64,000 bases of DNA from Brassica napus (GCF_020379485.1 NC_063452.1:55519377-55583376), one strand, 5' to 3'. Shown: positions 35,401-47,559, numbered from the stretch's first letter. Program-made: numbers and translations. Notes: generated by a model not told the origin, from the sequence alone.

Positions 35401-37239
35401 ATACTCAGCATTGCCTGTCATATGTCTGGAAAAACCGCTATCAAAATACCATGGTTCATCTGAATCCAGCTCATCTGTGACGCGTGCCATGTTACACCTA
35501 ACTCCACCAGCTCCACTGTTAGTTGCTCCTGAATACAGATCAGTCTTCTTCATCCAGACTTGATTTGTTTTCCCAATCCTCCAGAACTTCTGTTGCTTCC
35601 ACATTTGATTGACCCTGTTGAGGTACTTATAGCAGAACCTTTTGTAGTGTCCGAACTTTCCACAGAAGAAACACCCAGTAGTCTGATGCACAGTTGGCTT
35701 AGAGTTGAATTCCTCTCCATGTGCATAGCCTCCTGACACAAATTGTGTTTGTCCTGTATTATTACTCTGCCTCCCAGTGTAGCCCAGACCCATGTGCGAG
35801 CTTTCTGTTCTCCCAGCACACAGAATCTTGTCTAGTTGCTTGGTTTCAGTGAGCATCTTGATGTTTTTGTTTTGATGATCGAGTTTTGCCTGGAGATCTG
35901 CTGACACCTGTTTCTCAGCTACCACTTCCTGTCTGAGTTCTTCAGCTTATTTGGCAAGAATTAGTTTTTCCTTGATTAATCCGACACTCTCCTTAGCCAG
36001 TTCAGATTCTCTCTGTAGTTCACCTCGAACAAGGGACAATTCAGCTTCCAACCTCCCTTTTTCCTTAATGAGTGAGAGGTTCTCCATACTGAGTTTGATT
36101 AGTGTTTGACGCACCTCCTTGTAGCTTTCATCTAACACTCTCTCTGGTTCACCATCGCTTTCAGAGCCTGATTCAAAGTCAGTTATCCCAAGAAATGCCA
36201 CAAAGTTATTCAACTCTTCCTCACTGTCACTTTCTGAGTTACTGTCATCGATTCCAATCATGGATCTTTCCTTTTTCCTTTTTCCATCTGCCTCACACTC
36301 AGCCTGAGTATGTCCAAAACCTTGACATCCATGACACAGAAATTCTCTTCTTTTGACCGTTGGACAATCGGTTCTGAAGTGACCGTATCCCTTGCATTCA
36401 TAGCACTTGACATCAGCCTTCTTGTTCCCCTTGTCAGATTCAGCAGCTGTCTTTCTTCCTGGAACAAACCTCTTCTGTCCTTGCTCTACCTTGCGTAGAG
36501 CTCTGTCAAATCGCCTGACCAATAGGCTTACTGGATCATTATCCGCAGCTTCAGTTTTTTCCACTGATGCTAAAGCGATTCCTTTTTCCTTCTTTCCACC
36601 AGAAACCTCCATTTCGTGAGCTTGAAGCATCCCGACTACTTCATCAAACGTCATCTCATTAGTGTTCAGAAAAACGCTCATAGCTGCCTTGTATGGCATG
36701 AACTTAGCTGGTAGACACCTTAGGAACTTCTTCACTAGCTTCTTTTCTTCGTATTTTTTACCAAGAGTTAATGCTTCCTGAGCTAGTGAGCTGAGCTTGG
36801 AGCTGAAGTCACCAATCGATTCATGTTCATCCATTTTAAGTTCCTCAAATCTGGTTGCAAGCATGTTTTTTCTGGAGCTCTGAACCTTCAGTGTTCCTTC
36901 AAAATGTACTTGGAGAATGTTCCATGCATCTCTTGCTGACTCACACCCTTGAATTAGCTCAAATTGCTTTCTCGCTACACTGCAGTGAATAACAGTAAGA
37001 GCTCTCGCATTGAATTTAGCCATCTTGTTTTCTTCATCCGTCCAGAGCTCTTCTCCCTTTGGTACATCAGTTCCATCATCACCTCTGGCAATAGGTGTCG
37101 TCCACCCAGATTCCACAGCTTTCCACGCCAGAGGATCTATCCCCTTGATCGTCGCCTTCATCCGAGCCTTCCAAAAGCTGTAGTTTCCTACTTCAAGGGT
37201 CACCTTTGAGTGCGACAACATCTCACGGTAGCTGTCCAT
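32425..37239 (-). pseudogene. Copia gag-pol polyprotein, copy B, six in-frame stops
   Basis: One uninterrupted reading frame of 1,605 codons from MDSYREML to the stop at 32425, with no frameshift that I can find. Domain order: UBN2-type gag, zinc knuckles CYECKGYGHFRTDC and CHGCQGFGHTQAEC, coiled coil, third knuckle CFFCGKFGHYKRFC. Then come the GAG-pre-integrase HMN region, the integrase core (DLIHMDLMGP, DDYTRF, PQQNGVVERKNR), reverse transcriptase ([21 protein letters not shown]) and RNase H (DADWAGC, STAEAEYIA). The usual copia protease is less clear; a DSG triad-like motif (YFDSGFSRHMTG) lies after the third knuckle. Internal stops: 35947-35949, 34675-34677, 34447-34449, 34429-34431, 33526-33528, 32611-32613. 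Each is one transition from a sense codon that suits the context. Confidence 0.9.
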
Positions 37240-37284
37240 CTTACTCCGCAGGATCTTACCTGTTTAAAAAAAACAAATACAGAT

Positions 37285-37302
37285 ACCCGCTCTGATACCA
37301 CT
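37285..37302 (-). other. Primer-binding site of copia copy B
   Basis: Same arrangement as copy A: TGGTATCAGAGCGGGT two bases inside the 5' LTR end on the minus strand. Confidence 0.8.
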
Positions 37303-37887
37303 TGTTGATGTAAGATAATCAAGCTACACTAACTAGAACACACAGTAACACAGAGATTTTATCTTTTCAATGAATTCGACTAGATTAATCCTTTTAAAAG
37401 CACATACAAGTTCTTCTTAAAAGCAATCCTTCAAGCAAGCTCAAGACAAACCTTGACTTGTTGACTAGTCTTACTCGTTCACAAACTTCACGTAGTCTAT
37501 GAACCACTCAAACCCTTAACCTCTGGTGGCTTTGTTTCTCTTTATTCGGACTTGCAAACCTATTATTGCTAAAAGCTCTCTCTGTGTGTTAACAGGCCAC
37601 ACGGTGCCAAGCCTCCTCTTTTTATATTCTTTAGAGAAGAAATCCTAGACATAAAATCTATTTAATGAAAATTTTTCATATCTTCTTCTTCGGCGAATAA
37701 GCTAATCTTCTTTTTTTCTGAGTTAGATTGCTTCTTCTCCAATTTTTCTTTTAAACTGACTCCTTCAGTAATTCTTCCTTGAATGCTCATTAACTCACTC
37801 GACCGGTTTCTTGTATCCTCATATGATGTCGTAGTTCATGTCGTGCTTCGTGAACTACTACAGCTCCGTCCTGATTATACATCTTCA
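37303..37887 (-). repeat. Copia LTR 2 (5' LTR of copy B)
   Basis: 585 bp, TGTTGATGTAAG at the left and TACATCTTCA at the right edge, matching LTR 1 nearly end to end. Compared with LTR 1 it shows many substitutions, often C to T on one strand. The divergence implies that the insertion is not recent. Confidence 0.88.
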
Positions 37888-39440
37888 CAATCCACTTCTC
37901 TTCTCTCCCCGTTAGGTGGAAAATCGCAGCCGTACAGTTATCCCACTATTAACGTGGCTCCCGCAAACTCCATCGCTCAGATCATAACACGTTAGCAGAG
38001 TATAGTTTAGTAGGTCCCGCGCTTGCTTTGTTTCCTCGTTGTCGCGTGCGGCAACAGTATCTTACGTGTCATCGATAGTGTCCCACATAGTATGAGCGTA
38101 CTAGGTTCGGTGGGACTTCTCTAGCTTACTTGTTTACTTTTCATTGGTCCTTGTTTCTTCCCGAAGAATCCAATTATGTTTGGTTTATAAAGCTGCCTTG
38201 TTTGGTTCCATGTGTTTCGACTTTCGGACATATATTTGTGGTATTTAATTTAGGATGAATTTGCCATTTAATATTGGAGCTTCATGTGAGTATTTCACTA
38301 ATATAGTAACACTACACTCTATACACTTATCTTCTCAAATTATAATAATATTTTCCTCAAATTTCCAAGAAATTTATATATTTCAAGATACCTAAATAGC
38401 ATAATATTACATTCAATAATAAATAAACAGCGTAGAAAACATATACGCAATTGGGCATTATTTTACTCATATGTACGTAGCTTTAACATTTATATTATTT
38501 AGAGAGAGAAATTGAAAGGCACATGGCGAGCACGAACATAATTTAGGAATTAATTATGATGTATTACGTCCCACTAGGTTCCACGAGTGTGTTTGATCAC
38601 CTGACTTTAATTAAAAATGAATTGTAAACAAAAGGATCGGAGCCTGTAACTTTCCAGTTACCTTAGTTCGAGTCTTCGAGAACTAGTAAGAATAATGATT
38701 AATAAACTGTACACGAGGGTGGTAAAAAAAAGTACCATGGTATGTTCATAAATTTGCATGAATGATCAGTCTGTAAAAGAGTATTTTTAATTATTTTTCA
38801 GAAGCTGGACATGCTGCCGAGCCAACTTTTAGTTTTTACTATGAATAAACGAATTTGATAATAGTACCTACTGATACTCATTTTGTATCTTCATGACCTT
38901 ACCATTGGTGATATAAGGCAAACTAATAGTGAAGCCCCCACTTGGCTTTTCAGTCACACTGTCTGGATTCTCGTCAAAGTCCAACTTTGTTCTAAGACAA
39001 CCTTTACCTTGAATCCGGGGTTGTCCTTTCAACACAGAAAGAAACTGTTAAATTTCTTAAGAAAAAGTTTTGGCTTTTCAATAGCTGTTCAAAACTTTGT
39101 GTGCTTTTCTTTGCCTTTTTTTGAGAAATGTGAAGAAATTCTCCATTACTAAACCCAAGAAAGCCTCGATCACATGGAACTTGACTAAAATACTTCACTC
39201 AAAAGTGTGCAACAGTGCAATCCCAATATCGTGCGCAATGCCAATCGGGTTTGTCGTATCATTGTTAATATGAATATTTACCTTAGTGAATACACAGATA
39301 TGTTGTTTTGTTTAGTTTCTCTGAATATTTTACGAAATATTTATAGTAACTTTGAATTTTCAACCACTACATGAATTCAATATTAAATTATTAACCAAAT
39401 GTATATACTTGTTATTAGTAAATAATTATCTCGTGCATCA
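37888..39440. other. Intergenic, no supported gene
   Basis: A moderately GC-rich patch (37888-38120) borders the LTR and AT-rich DNA follows. An open frame at 38883-39152 has no recognisable family and contains low-complexity Phe/Leu/Ser sequence. Confidence 0.45.
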
Positions 39441-39447
39441 TCATAAC

Positions 39448-39715
39448 AAAACTATAGAACTAATCAGCTCGAGTTGGCCTAGTGGTACTTGAGGGAGCTT
39501 CGGCCCCGATACAGTCCCGGGTTCGATTCGCGTTGACCACGAGGGGTTTTACATGGGCTGCCTCTCGCCCTCCAGACCACTTCGCGTAACCAGGGACCCT
39601 TAAGTGGACGCTTAAAAATCCTGTAATGGCATGGGCTTAGGCCCGGTGGGCTAGTCGATCACGCAAAAGTGGTCGAATACTGGATTATTAAAAAAAAAAA
39701 AAAACTATAGAACTA
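39448..39715 (+). mobile_element. tRNA-derived SINE with 15-bp target duplication
   Basis: AAAACTATAGAACTA is present at 39448-39462 and 39701-39715. The body of about 240 bp starts with a tRNA-like head. An A box lies near 39474-39490 (TTGGCCTAGTGGTACTTG) and a B box at 39519-39529 (GGGTTCGATTC). The body ends in an A run abutting the right duplication. These are the hallmarks of a full-length SINE transcribed by RNA polymerase III. Confidence 0.9.
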
Positions 39716-41230
39716 TAGCCATTTAACTAATTCGATAGTGTTTTTGTAATCACTTGTTATACCCCTTGATAGTTGATAGTTAAATATAAGTTTAGAATTT
39801 CAAAGGTCTGAAGAAGTGTTAATTTGGAGGGATAAATACCAAAAGTTATGGATTACTCGGGGCCGGACTCGAGATTTTTTGGACCTTATTCGAAAAATGT
39901 AATTTTTTTAATAAAAACATAGTTTATTTATTTTTCTTTATAAAAACTGAAATTATTATTAAATTTATTTCTATTTAAATCCTATAACATAAATGTTTTT
40001 TTAAATAATTTTTCATCTTCTTTTTACATTTTCTATCATGAATATATATATATTTTTTTAAATGTATTTCGAAAAGAATGGAAGATCCACATAGTGGAGG
40101 CCCATTCAAATGTTTCGAATGTCTTCCCTCAGACCCGGTAGATCTGGTGTTACTTTCTGTGAACAATAAAATGTACAAAACTTTCATGTATATTTCTGAC
40201 TCACAATATAAATGATGTTCGTTGTAACGAATAAATATTCTTTTTTTGGTAATACACAAATATTTAGACAAAATGAGATTTAAATCCCACATCAATATGT
40301 ATTTACATACATATACTCAGACCCGGTTCTCAACAATTATGGACTGGAAGCAAAAAAAATTGAGGCTGTGATACATATAAAAAGAATGGAAAAGGTAGTG
40401 GTGATACTCAAACTCAGCACCAAGAACATAATAATCTTAACCATAAACTAACTACTCTACTCTGGTGAAGATTTCGTTAGATAGAATTCCAGAATATTTG
40501 ATATTCTAAGAAGAGCCGGAAACACATGCTTCTTTTGCTTGTGCTCGGGCAAATACTGAATCTAGTTAGTGTTCAGATTGTATGACCACTAAAATCAAAT
40601 ATAGTCAACTTTATTTAATACCACTATTGTTGATTTTAATTTCGATGGTAATAATACGTAAAATATGATGTATAGTAGAAGATAGTCAGATGGAAGGGTA
40701 GCCCCACGTGAAGTTCAAAATATGGGTGGAAGAGTCAATGGACGTCAGATTTTTCTATAGTTTAAGCTTGTCCCTAATTCTCAAAAGGGATGAACATTAT
40801 TAAAATTCCACAAAAAATTAGGCAGTTATTACTTGTCTTAAATCATTGCATTTTAGAACCCTGTGTAATTTATGAATAATTACTGTTCTCTAATAATCCT
40901 ATTTCAAGTATAAGATATTCTAGAGGTTTTTCTGTTCCAAATAATAAAATGCTTCCATTTTTTAAAACAAACTTTAATTATGTTAAAATTATTATAAGCA
41001 ATTGCTCTCAAACTTTTTTTTTATAGTTGAGTTAAATATTATAATTGATATATTCATTAATATTTATGTATTAAAAACATTTCTTAAATTTCCAACTGAA
41101 ACATCTTATATCTTAAAACAGGTTATAATATAAAACATTCCCAGTTATAGAGATTGTTAAGTTATATGCTATTCTATGATTGATCTCTGCCTAACAATTA
41201 TCCTATTTAAAATATGCATGAAACTTATAA
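39716..41230. other. Intergenic AT-rich stretch
   Basis: No gene recognised. CGGGGCCGGACTCGAG-like (about 39857) and AGACCCGG-like (about 40131 and 40320) words resemble ends of small dispersed elements, but no paired borders could be fixed. Confidence 0.4.
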
Positions 41231-41235
41231 AACTA

Positions 41236-41508
41236 AGAGTATGATTGGTAATATCAGCGCAACTTGGAGGAATAAAAAAATGAAAAAATGAGTGGAACAT
41301 GAAATAAGAGGAAAAAGTAAATAAGAGTAAACTTTTACTTTAGGAGAAAGAGAAAAAAAAATTTAACCATAAAAAACATAAAAAAACAAAACATTTATTC
41401 TATGTCAGCGTAACTCATTTTATCTTGATTGGGTGTTTACCGGCGCAACTCGGTGAAAATAGTTTTTACTCTACAAAAGTTGCGCTAAAAGTGACTTTCA
41501 ATCGCACC
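41236..41508. mobile_element. Possible hAT-like MITE
   Basis: Left end AGAGTATGATTGGTAATATC and right end CTTTCAATCGCACCCTG are imperfect inverted repeats, each followed inward by GCGCAAC/GTTGCGC. There is no coding capacity and no clear target duplication. An internal TTGATTGGGTGTTTACCGGCG hints at a second fused end. Confidence 0.4.
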
Positions 41509-41994
41509 CTGAATACCATTGGTGTTTTTATTCTGGCGCACAACATATTCCGCACCAGAAGACAATGACTGTGGTTATCATGGTCCGACCATGGTTATAT
41601 TATTGTCGTATTAGTCAATGATAAATGTTAAAAGATCCAAAAATGGTAGTTCAAAACAAAAAGAGAGCCAAAAATGAATAGAACACATATATAATATTAT
41701 TAGTTTGACTCATTTTTACAAGAAAAGAATACAATTTTCATTCCCAATGCCATTTAGCAATTTGCAAAAAAAGCTTACCAACAGTTATCACACTTCCAAG
41801 CCTTAATATAAGGAGTACATCACACTTTTGCACCGTAAGGTAAAAAAAACTATTTCAAAATTCTTTTTTTTTCTCAAAATTAACCAATATGATTTTTAGT
41901 AAAAGGTATTAATATAAGAACTTACAGAACTAATATATGACTTATCAATTTGTAGAGTTTGACTTTTTGAAAATTTGGATAATAATTTAATCAA

Positions 41995-42093
41995 GACCCG
42001 TAATAATCTATTTTCCGGAGCATACGAGGATTCTTTCGCCACCTGAGACGTTAATTTACCTACTAAAATATCACCTGTTTCAACCCACGATCC
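41995..42093 (-). pseudogene. rpoB: Plastid rpoB-like fragment in nuclear DNA (NUPT)
   Basis: On the minus strand a 33-codon stretch reads [20 protein letters not shown] then [12 protein letters not shown]. This is almost exactly a conserved block of the plastid RNA polymerase beta subunit as I know it. The open frame extends both ways (42156-41896), but the flanking residues do not look like rpoB, so the homologous piece is short or part of a mosaic of plastid fragments. No plausible promoter or bacterial-type context is present. Interpreted as an old plastid-to-nucleus transfer. Confidence 0.7.
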
Positions 42094-42689
42094 TTTTTCA
42101 ACTGTTTCGTTTATACTTCGTAGTTCATATATACTAAGGTGCAATAGGTTAACCAAAATGATTCAGAAAGTAAATTTGAAATATAAGTCATCTCTTAAAA
42201 AGCAAGTTTGATTTAATAGATCAAGTGTATTTATCGAATTGTATCTGGTTTTAAAGAACTACAAACATAATTCATAATACAAATTTGGTGATAATTTCAC
42301 TTGTAAAACGGGCTATTGGTGATCAAAATCACGATTGATTTTTTTTGTTTATAGTGTGATACATATTTTTTTTTTTGGGAACATGTGTGATACATCATAC
42401 ATAAGAATATAATTTAATAAACTAGTGTAAAATAAAATAATTGTGCAACATTATTCATATAGATATATTTAAAATTTTGGTTTGAAAAAAATCCTAGTTA
42501 ATATTTTGTTATTATAGCTAGAGATTTCAAACCAAAACCTCAAGTAATACTTATGAAATTCATACTGAAATGGAAAATAAGTGGGAATCAATATGCGGCA
42601 TGAACTCAGTGAATAAAACCAAACTACCATCAATTAGTTTTGATTTTTACTAAACTCAAAGAAGTGGCCACTATAAGAAAACATCGGTA

Positions 42690-42990
42690 TTCTGACGGAC
42701 ATTCCGACGAAAAATGAAATCCTCGGAATATCCCGAGGAATTTCCGAGGAAACACAAAATTTGGTTTCCTCGGAATATGCCGACGGAATTCCGAGGAAAT
42801 ACTAATCCGTCGGAATATTCTTATGGAATACCGAGGAAAAACGTATTCCTCGGAAAAAACCGATGAAATCCGAGGATATATTATAGTCGTTAGAGAGCCG
42901 TTGGGGGATTTTAAAAATTCCGAGGAAATTCCGACGAACTAGCCGTTTCCGTCGGAATTCCGTCGGAATTTCCTCGGTCTGTCGGCAGGA
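42690..42990. repeat. CACTA left subterminal repeat array
   Basis: Dense imperfect copies of TCCGAGGAAA, TTCCTCGGAAT and TTCCGACGG in both orientations. In CACTA elements such motifs are transposase (TNPA) binding sites. The array runs to within a few bases of the TATA box of the first gene. Confidence 0.8.
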
Positions 42991-42997
42991 TTTCAAC

Positions 42998-43005
42998 TAT
43001 AAATA
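42998..43005 (+). promoter_or_regulatory. TATA box of the CACTA tnp2 gene
   Basis: TATAAATA, about 30-40 bp before a pyrimidine-rich leader and 93 bp before the ATG at 43091. It sits directly after the left subterminal repeats. Confidence 0.6.
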
Positions 43006-43090
43006 CAAGCACCCCTCTTCCTCTTCATTCACTCCATATCTTCATCCTCCCTCTTACTCTCTTTACACACGAATTTGATTCATAAAAAAC

Positions 43091-46000
43091 ATGTCTTCTT
43101 CAAATTATTTTCGTTCTTCGATCGATCGACCTCATTTGGATCCAAACACGAGATTGCTTACGGAAGAATACCAACGAGGTATAACCGAATTCATGGGCTT
43201 AGTTCACCGACAACCGGAAGCAAAAACAAGTATGTTAAGATGTCCTTGCTCTAATTGTAAAAATAGAAAGGTTATTAAAGAGTGGGATGTTTGGACTCAT
43301 CTATATTTGAGTGGGTTTACACGAAGTTACAAAATTTGGTATCATCATGGGGAAACTGATTATGAACATGGTAGTACTAGCGAACCTCAGCCAGCGGTTA
43401 GATTAGAAGAACCAATTAGAACGGACGTAGATTATGGTGTAGGTACTGAGCAGATGGTAAATGATCATTTTAGAGGGGAAGATTTACCCAATGCACAAGC
43501 TAGGAGATTTTATGATATGTTGGATGCTGGAAAGCAACCATTGTACGAAGGTTACAGAGATGGTCATTCAGCTTTATCATCTGCTACAAGATTGATGGGC
43601 ATTAAAACAGATTATAATTTGGCTGAAGACTGTGTGGATGCGATTGCTGATTTTGTAAAAGGTATTCTACCCGAGGATAATGTAGCTCCTGGTTCATACT
43701 ACGAGGTTCAGAAACTCGTAGCTGGTTTTGGTTTATCGTATCAGGTAATAGATGTATGCAGCGACAACTGCATGATTTATTGAAGGGCGGATGAACAGCG
43801 GGTTACATGCAAATTTTGTGGAAAGCCTCGTTATAAAGATACGAGTGGAAGAGTTCCAGTGCCATATAAAAGAATGTGGTATTTGACTTTGACGGAAAGG
43901 TTGCAGAGGTTGTATATGTCTGAACGCACAGCGCAACCAATGAGATGGCATGCGGAGCACTCAAAAGATGGTAAGATCAGACATCCTTCAGATGCAAAAG
44001 CGTGGAAGCATTTCCAATCAAAGTATCCCGACTTTGCGTATGAGAGAAGAAATGTCTACCTTGGATTATGTACTGATGGTTTCAGTCCGTTTGGCAAGAG
44101 TGGAAGACAATATTCTCTATGGCCCGTCATTCCTACACCATACAACCTACCCCCAAACTTGTGATTGCGACGAGAGTTTTTGTTTCTCTCGATTCTCGTT
44201 CCCGGACCAGAGCATCCTAAGAGATCACTTGATGTGTTTCTTCAGCCACTAATATATGAGTTGCAACAATTATGGGCTCAAGGTGCTGAAACATACGATG
44301 TTTCGTGTAAAGAAAACTTTCAAATGCGGGCAGTACTAATGTGGACAATAAGTGATTTTCCAGCATATGGTATGTTGTCTGGATGGAGAACGCATGGAAG
44401 GCTATCATATCCATATTGTCAAGATAACACTGATGCTTTCCAACTAAAACAAGGAAGGAAAACGTGTTGGTTTGACTGTCACAGGAGATTCCTACCACCT
44501 GATCATCCATATCGTAGGAGTAGGAATTTGTTTACGAAGAACAAGAGGGTGTTTGACAGTCCACCTCCGGAAATTTGTGGGAAAGATTTGAAGATACAAC
44601 TAAGAGATTTTGGTGCAGAAAGGACGCCAGACGTCGGTGGACATGAGCGTTTTCCGGTAGATGCTGTTGGAGAACTACATAACTGACACAAAAAAGTATT
44701 TTCTGGGATCTGCCATACTGAGAGGATCATCTGCTAAGGCATAATTTAGATGTCATGCATATTGAGAAGAATTTTTTTGACAATCTCATGAACACGATCC
44801 TTAATGTTCAAGGTAAAACAAAGGATAATTTGAAGTCAAGACTGGATTTAGTCGATATATGTGCTCGTTCAGAACTTCATGTTGATGAGAATGGTAGGGC
44901 ACCTTTTTCCATATACCGACTTGATGCAGAGGGAAAATATGCGTTCTTTGATTGGATTTCAAACGATGTGAAATTTCCAGACGGTTACACATCAAATTTG
45001 CGTAACTGTATCGACAGAAAGGAAGGAAAGTTTACTGGCTTGAAAAGCCACGATTGCCATGTAATGATGCAGCGCCTCCTTCCGTTCGCCTTCAAAGAAC
45101 TATTAGCACGAAATGTTCATGAAGCAATTGCAGGGATAAGTGGTTTCTTCTGCGATTTATGCACGAGATCAGTGACTCTTGAAGGTATTGAAAATTTGAA
45201 GACTAACATAGCCGTGATTCAGTGCAACCTTGAGAAGATATTTCCTCCCTCATTTTTTGATGTTATGGAGCATCTTGTTATTCACCTGGCAAGAGAATTG
45301 GAACTTGGTGGTCCTGTGCAGTATAGATGGATGTATCTGTATGAGCGGTATATGTTCCATTTGAAGAAGATGGTGAAAAATTTAAGTAGAGTGGAATGTT
45401 CTATAGTCGCACAGATGATCAATGAAGAAACTTCAAACTTTCCCGAGTACTACTTTCCAGCAGAAGTTCAGACCAAAAACAGAAGACCTGCTCGGCATGA
45501 TGATAGAGGCGAACGGGCAACATATCATGTTACGGTTCCAGATATTTTCACAGACGTTGGACGACTTAGCGGAAAACCAAAGGACCGTCGACTTACTGAG
45601 CAGGAGCGCAGTCATTTGCAAACATATTTGCTCACCAACTGCGAAGACGTTCTTCAATATGAGAGGTAAATAAATTAGCTTACAAATTTTTATTTTAACA
45701 AGTTGAAATTTAAATCTTAATTAATTACATTATTGTCATCATATACAGGATTTTCATGGCAGAAAAGCGGTTCGAGTATAGATACGCCACAGAGGACGAA
45801 CTAGAAGAAATGAAGCAGAGAGAATTTACTGGATGGATGTTTACTTATGTGAGTGCTTTAAACAAATTAAAATATATTTTATCACATATATATACTAATT
45901 CACATTTATTGATATAACATATATATATATATATATGTCCTATTAATAGGTGTCTGCTGGTTTGGCCAGAGGTGAAACATTTGAAGATTGGATACGTGAG

Positions 46001-46726
46001 ATGGTCGTTGGACCAAACTTTGTTGTGATGTCATATCCGAGATTTTGTACTCGAGGATATGCATTCACAACTCAGAAGAGGAGACGTTCGAGTACGATTT
46101 ATGATGCTGGCGTTTGTTCTGCATCAGAAGATGATGTATACTACGGACACATACATGAGATTTTGGAAATCAAGTATTTGGGCATGGTTGGATTGCGCTG
46201 TATTGTTTTCTATTGTGATTGGCACGACAACACTCCAGATCGAGGTGTGAGAACAGATGCATTTGGTGTTACATCAGTAAATTCGAGGCGAAAGATGCAA
46301 TATTATGATCCTTTCATTCTTGCTTCTCAGGCCGATCAGGTAATTAAATGTTAATAATTCAGAATGATTCATCATCATGTGTATTAATTTATAATTTTAC
46401 TAATAATTTTCTAAATGTTATAGGTTTGTTATATCAAGTACCCCCGGGTAAGGAACAGAGATGATCCATGGGTTACTGTTACAAGACTCAACCCGAGAGG
46501 CCTAGTTCAGGGAAGTTCTGAGCTGGAAGACCCACTACAACCAAGCACATCCGGCAACTTAAGTGCAGCAGAAGATTTAGCTGGAGTTGGCCTTGTAGTC
46601 GATTTAACCGACTTCGGAGAGGAAGCCGTCGTTCACGTAGAGGATGAACCAGTGATTGGAGAGTTTCACCAAGATCCAGATTCAGATTCATCTGGTGATG
46701 ATGACTCGGAAACAGACTACCATTGA
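43091..46726 (+). pseudogene. CACTA tnp2-type transposase (TNPD-like), decayed
   Basis: Exon 1 runs from 43091 to 45665 and exons 2-4 are 45749-45848, 45950-46339 and 46424-46726, all with GT/AG borders. The N-terminus has the transposase-associated domain (CPCSNCKN, WTHLYLSGFTRSY). The tnp2 transposase core follows (LCTDGFSPFG, YPYCQD, GHERFPVD). A DUF4218 block lies at 44755-45669 (VMEHLVIHLARELELGGPVQ), then a DUF4216 block (FYCDWHD), and an acidic tail ending SGDDDSETDYH. Stops occur at 43781-43783, 44162-44164, 44684-44686 and about 44737. A one-base frameshift lies in the A run near 44693-44698, after which frame 1 stays open. The transposase would act in the nucleus with the TNPA-like partner; this copy cannot make it whole. 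Confidence 0.9.
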
Positions 46727-46737
46727 TTTTTTTTTTA

Positions 46738-47225
46738 AAGAAATACCGAGGAAATTCTGAGGAACCATGTTTCCTCGGAAAAGCCTCGGAATATTCCGAG
46801 GAACACTTGATATACTCGATCGATCGATGGGATAATCTAATCGATCGATCACATTGTTACGCTTTGGTCCATCTTAGTGATCGATCGATGCGTTTTTGGA
46901 CATATATCCATCGATCGATCCGTTTATAAAAAAACGTTCGAGAGTTTGTTCTCGATCGATCACATTGTTACCCCAAACCTTGTTTCCTCGGAAAAGCCTC
47001 GGAATATTCCGAGAAAATTCCGAGGAACACTTGATATACTCGATCGATCGATTCATTTTTGGACATATATCCATCGATCGATCCGTTTAAAAAAAATTGA
47101 CGTTTTGAAACCCCCAAACACTATATCCTCGGAATTTCCTCGGAATATTCCGACGGAATTCCGAGGAAGAAAAGGGTTTCCTCGGAATTTCCTCGGAATA
47201 TTCCGAGGAAATTCCGAGGAAATAG
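46738..47225. repeat. Internal cluster of subterminal-type motifs and CGATCGAT units
   Basis: Between the two CACTA genes, TTCCTCGGAAAAGCCTCGG-type motifs recur with ACTCGATCGATCGAT and ATATCCATCGATCGATC. A block of about 100 bp appears twice (around 46760-46915 and 46980-47080). The motifs match those in the subterminal arrays. Confidence 0.78.
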
Positions 47226-47559
47226 GGTTTTTAAACCGAAAACAACGTTTTGCGGTTTGAATAACACCTATATAACCCTTATTAAGTGTCTTACGTTTAT
47301 TATGAAGTCAAAAATTTGTTCCTTACCCTATAATTAACACTTTTCCGATTGTATGAACGAAATCCCACAACATAAGAGAAACACTTATACACTTTAATGA
47401 ACGGTAAAGGGAATACTTTCAATTAGTTTTGAAATTTGTTATTTCATGGTTTATGCTCATCTATACAAAGAATCCTCAATGGTATGCATTACAATTGTAT
47501 AAGAAATGAAATACGGCAAAAAAAATTGATGTTTTGAAACCCCAAACACTAGTTCCTCG

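Larger units (their letters stand above)
28990..37887 (-). mobile_element. Sirevirus-type Ty1/copia element, copy B
   Basis: The structure on the minus strand is LTR 37887-37303, primer-binding site 37285-37302, gag-pol 37239-32425, an extra ORF 31677-29972, repeated polypurine tracts, LTR 29573-28990. Total length is about 8.9 kb. The pol order (integrase before reverse transcriptase) makes it Ty1/copia. The extra ORF after pol and the multiplied polypurine tracts point to the Sirevirus lineage. All coding regions carry stops. A 5-bp target duplication cannot be checked because the left LTR runs into copy A. Confidence 0.85.

Noticed and set aside
38883..39152. 89-codon open frame
   Set aside because: No start context, splice extension or family resemblance; partly overlapped by a minus-strand frame of similar length, as in random DNA.
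39474..39530. Possible functional tRNA gene
   Set aside because: A and B boxes are present but there is no tRNA cloverleaf or acceptor stem. Target duplications and poly(A) show it is a SINE.
44217..44510. 97-codon minus-strand frame in the CACTA element
   Set aside because: Antisense to the tnp2 transposase exon.
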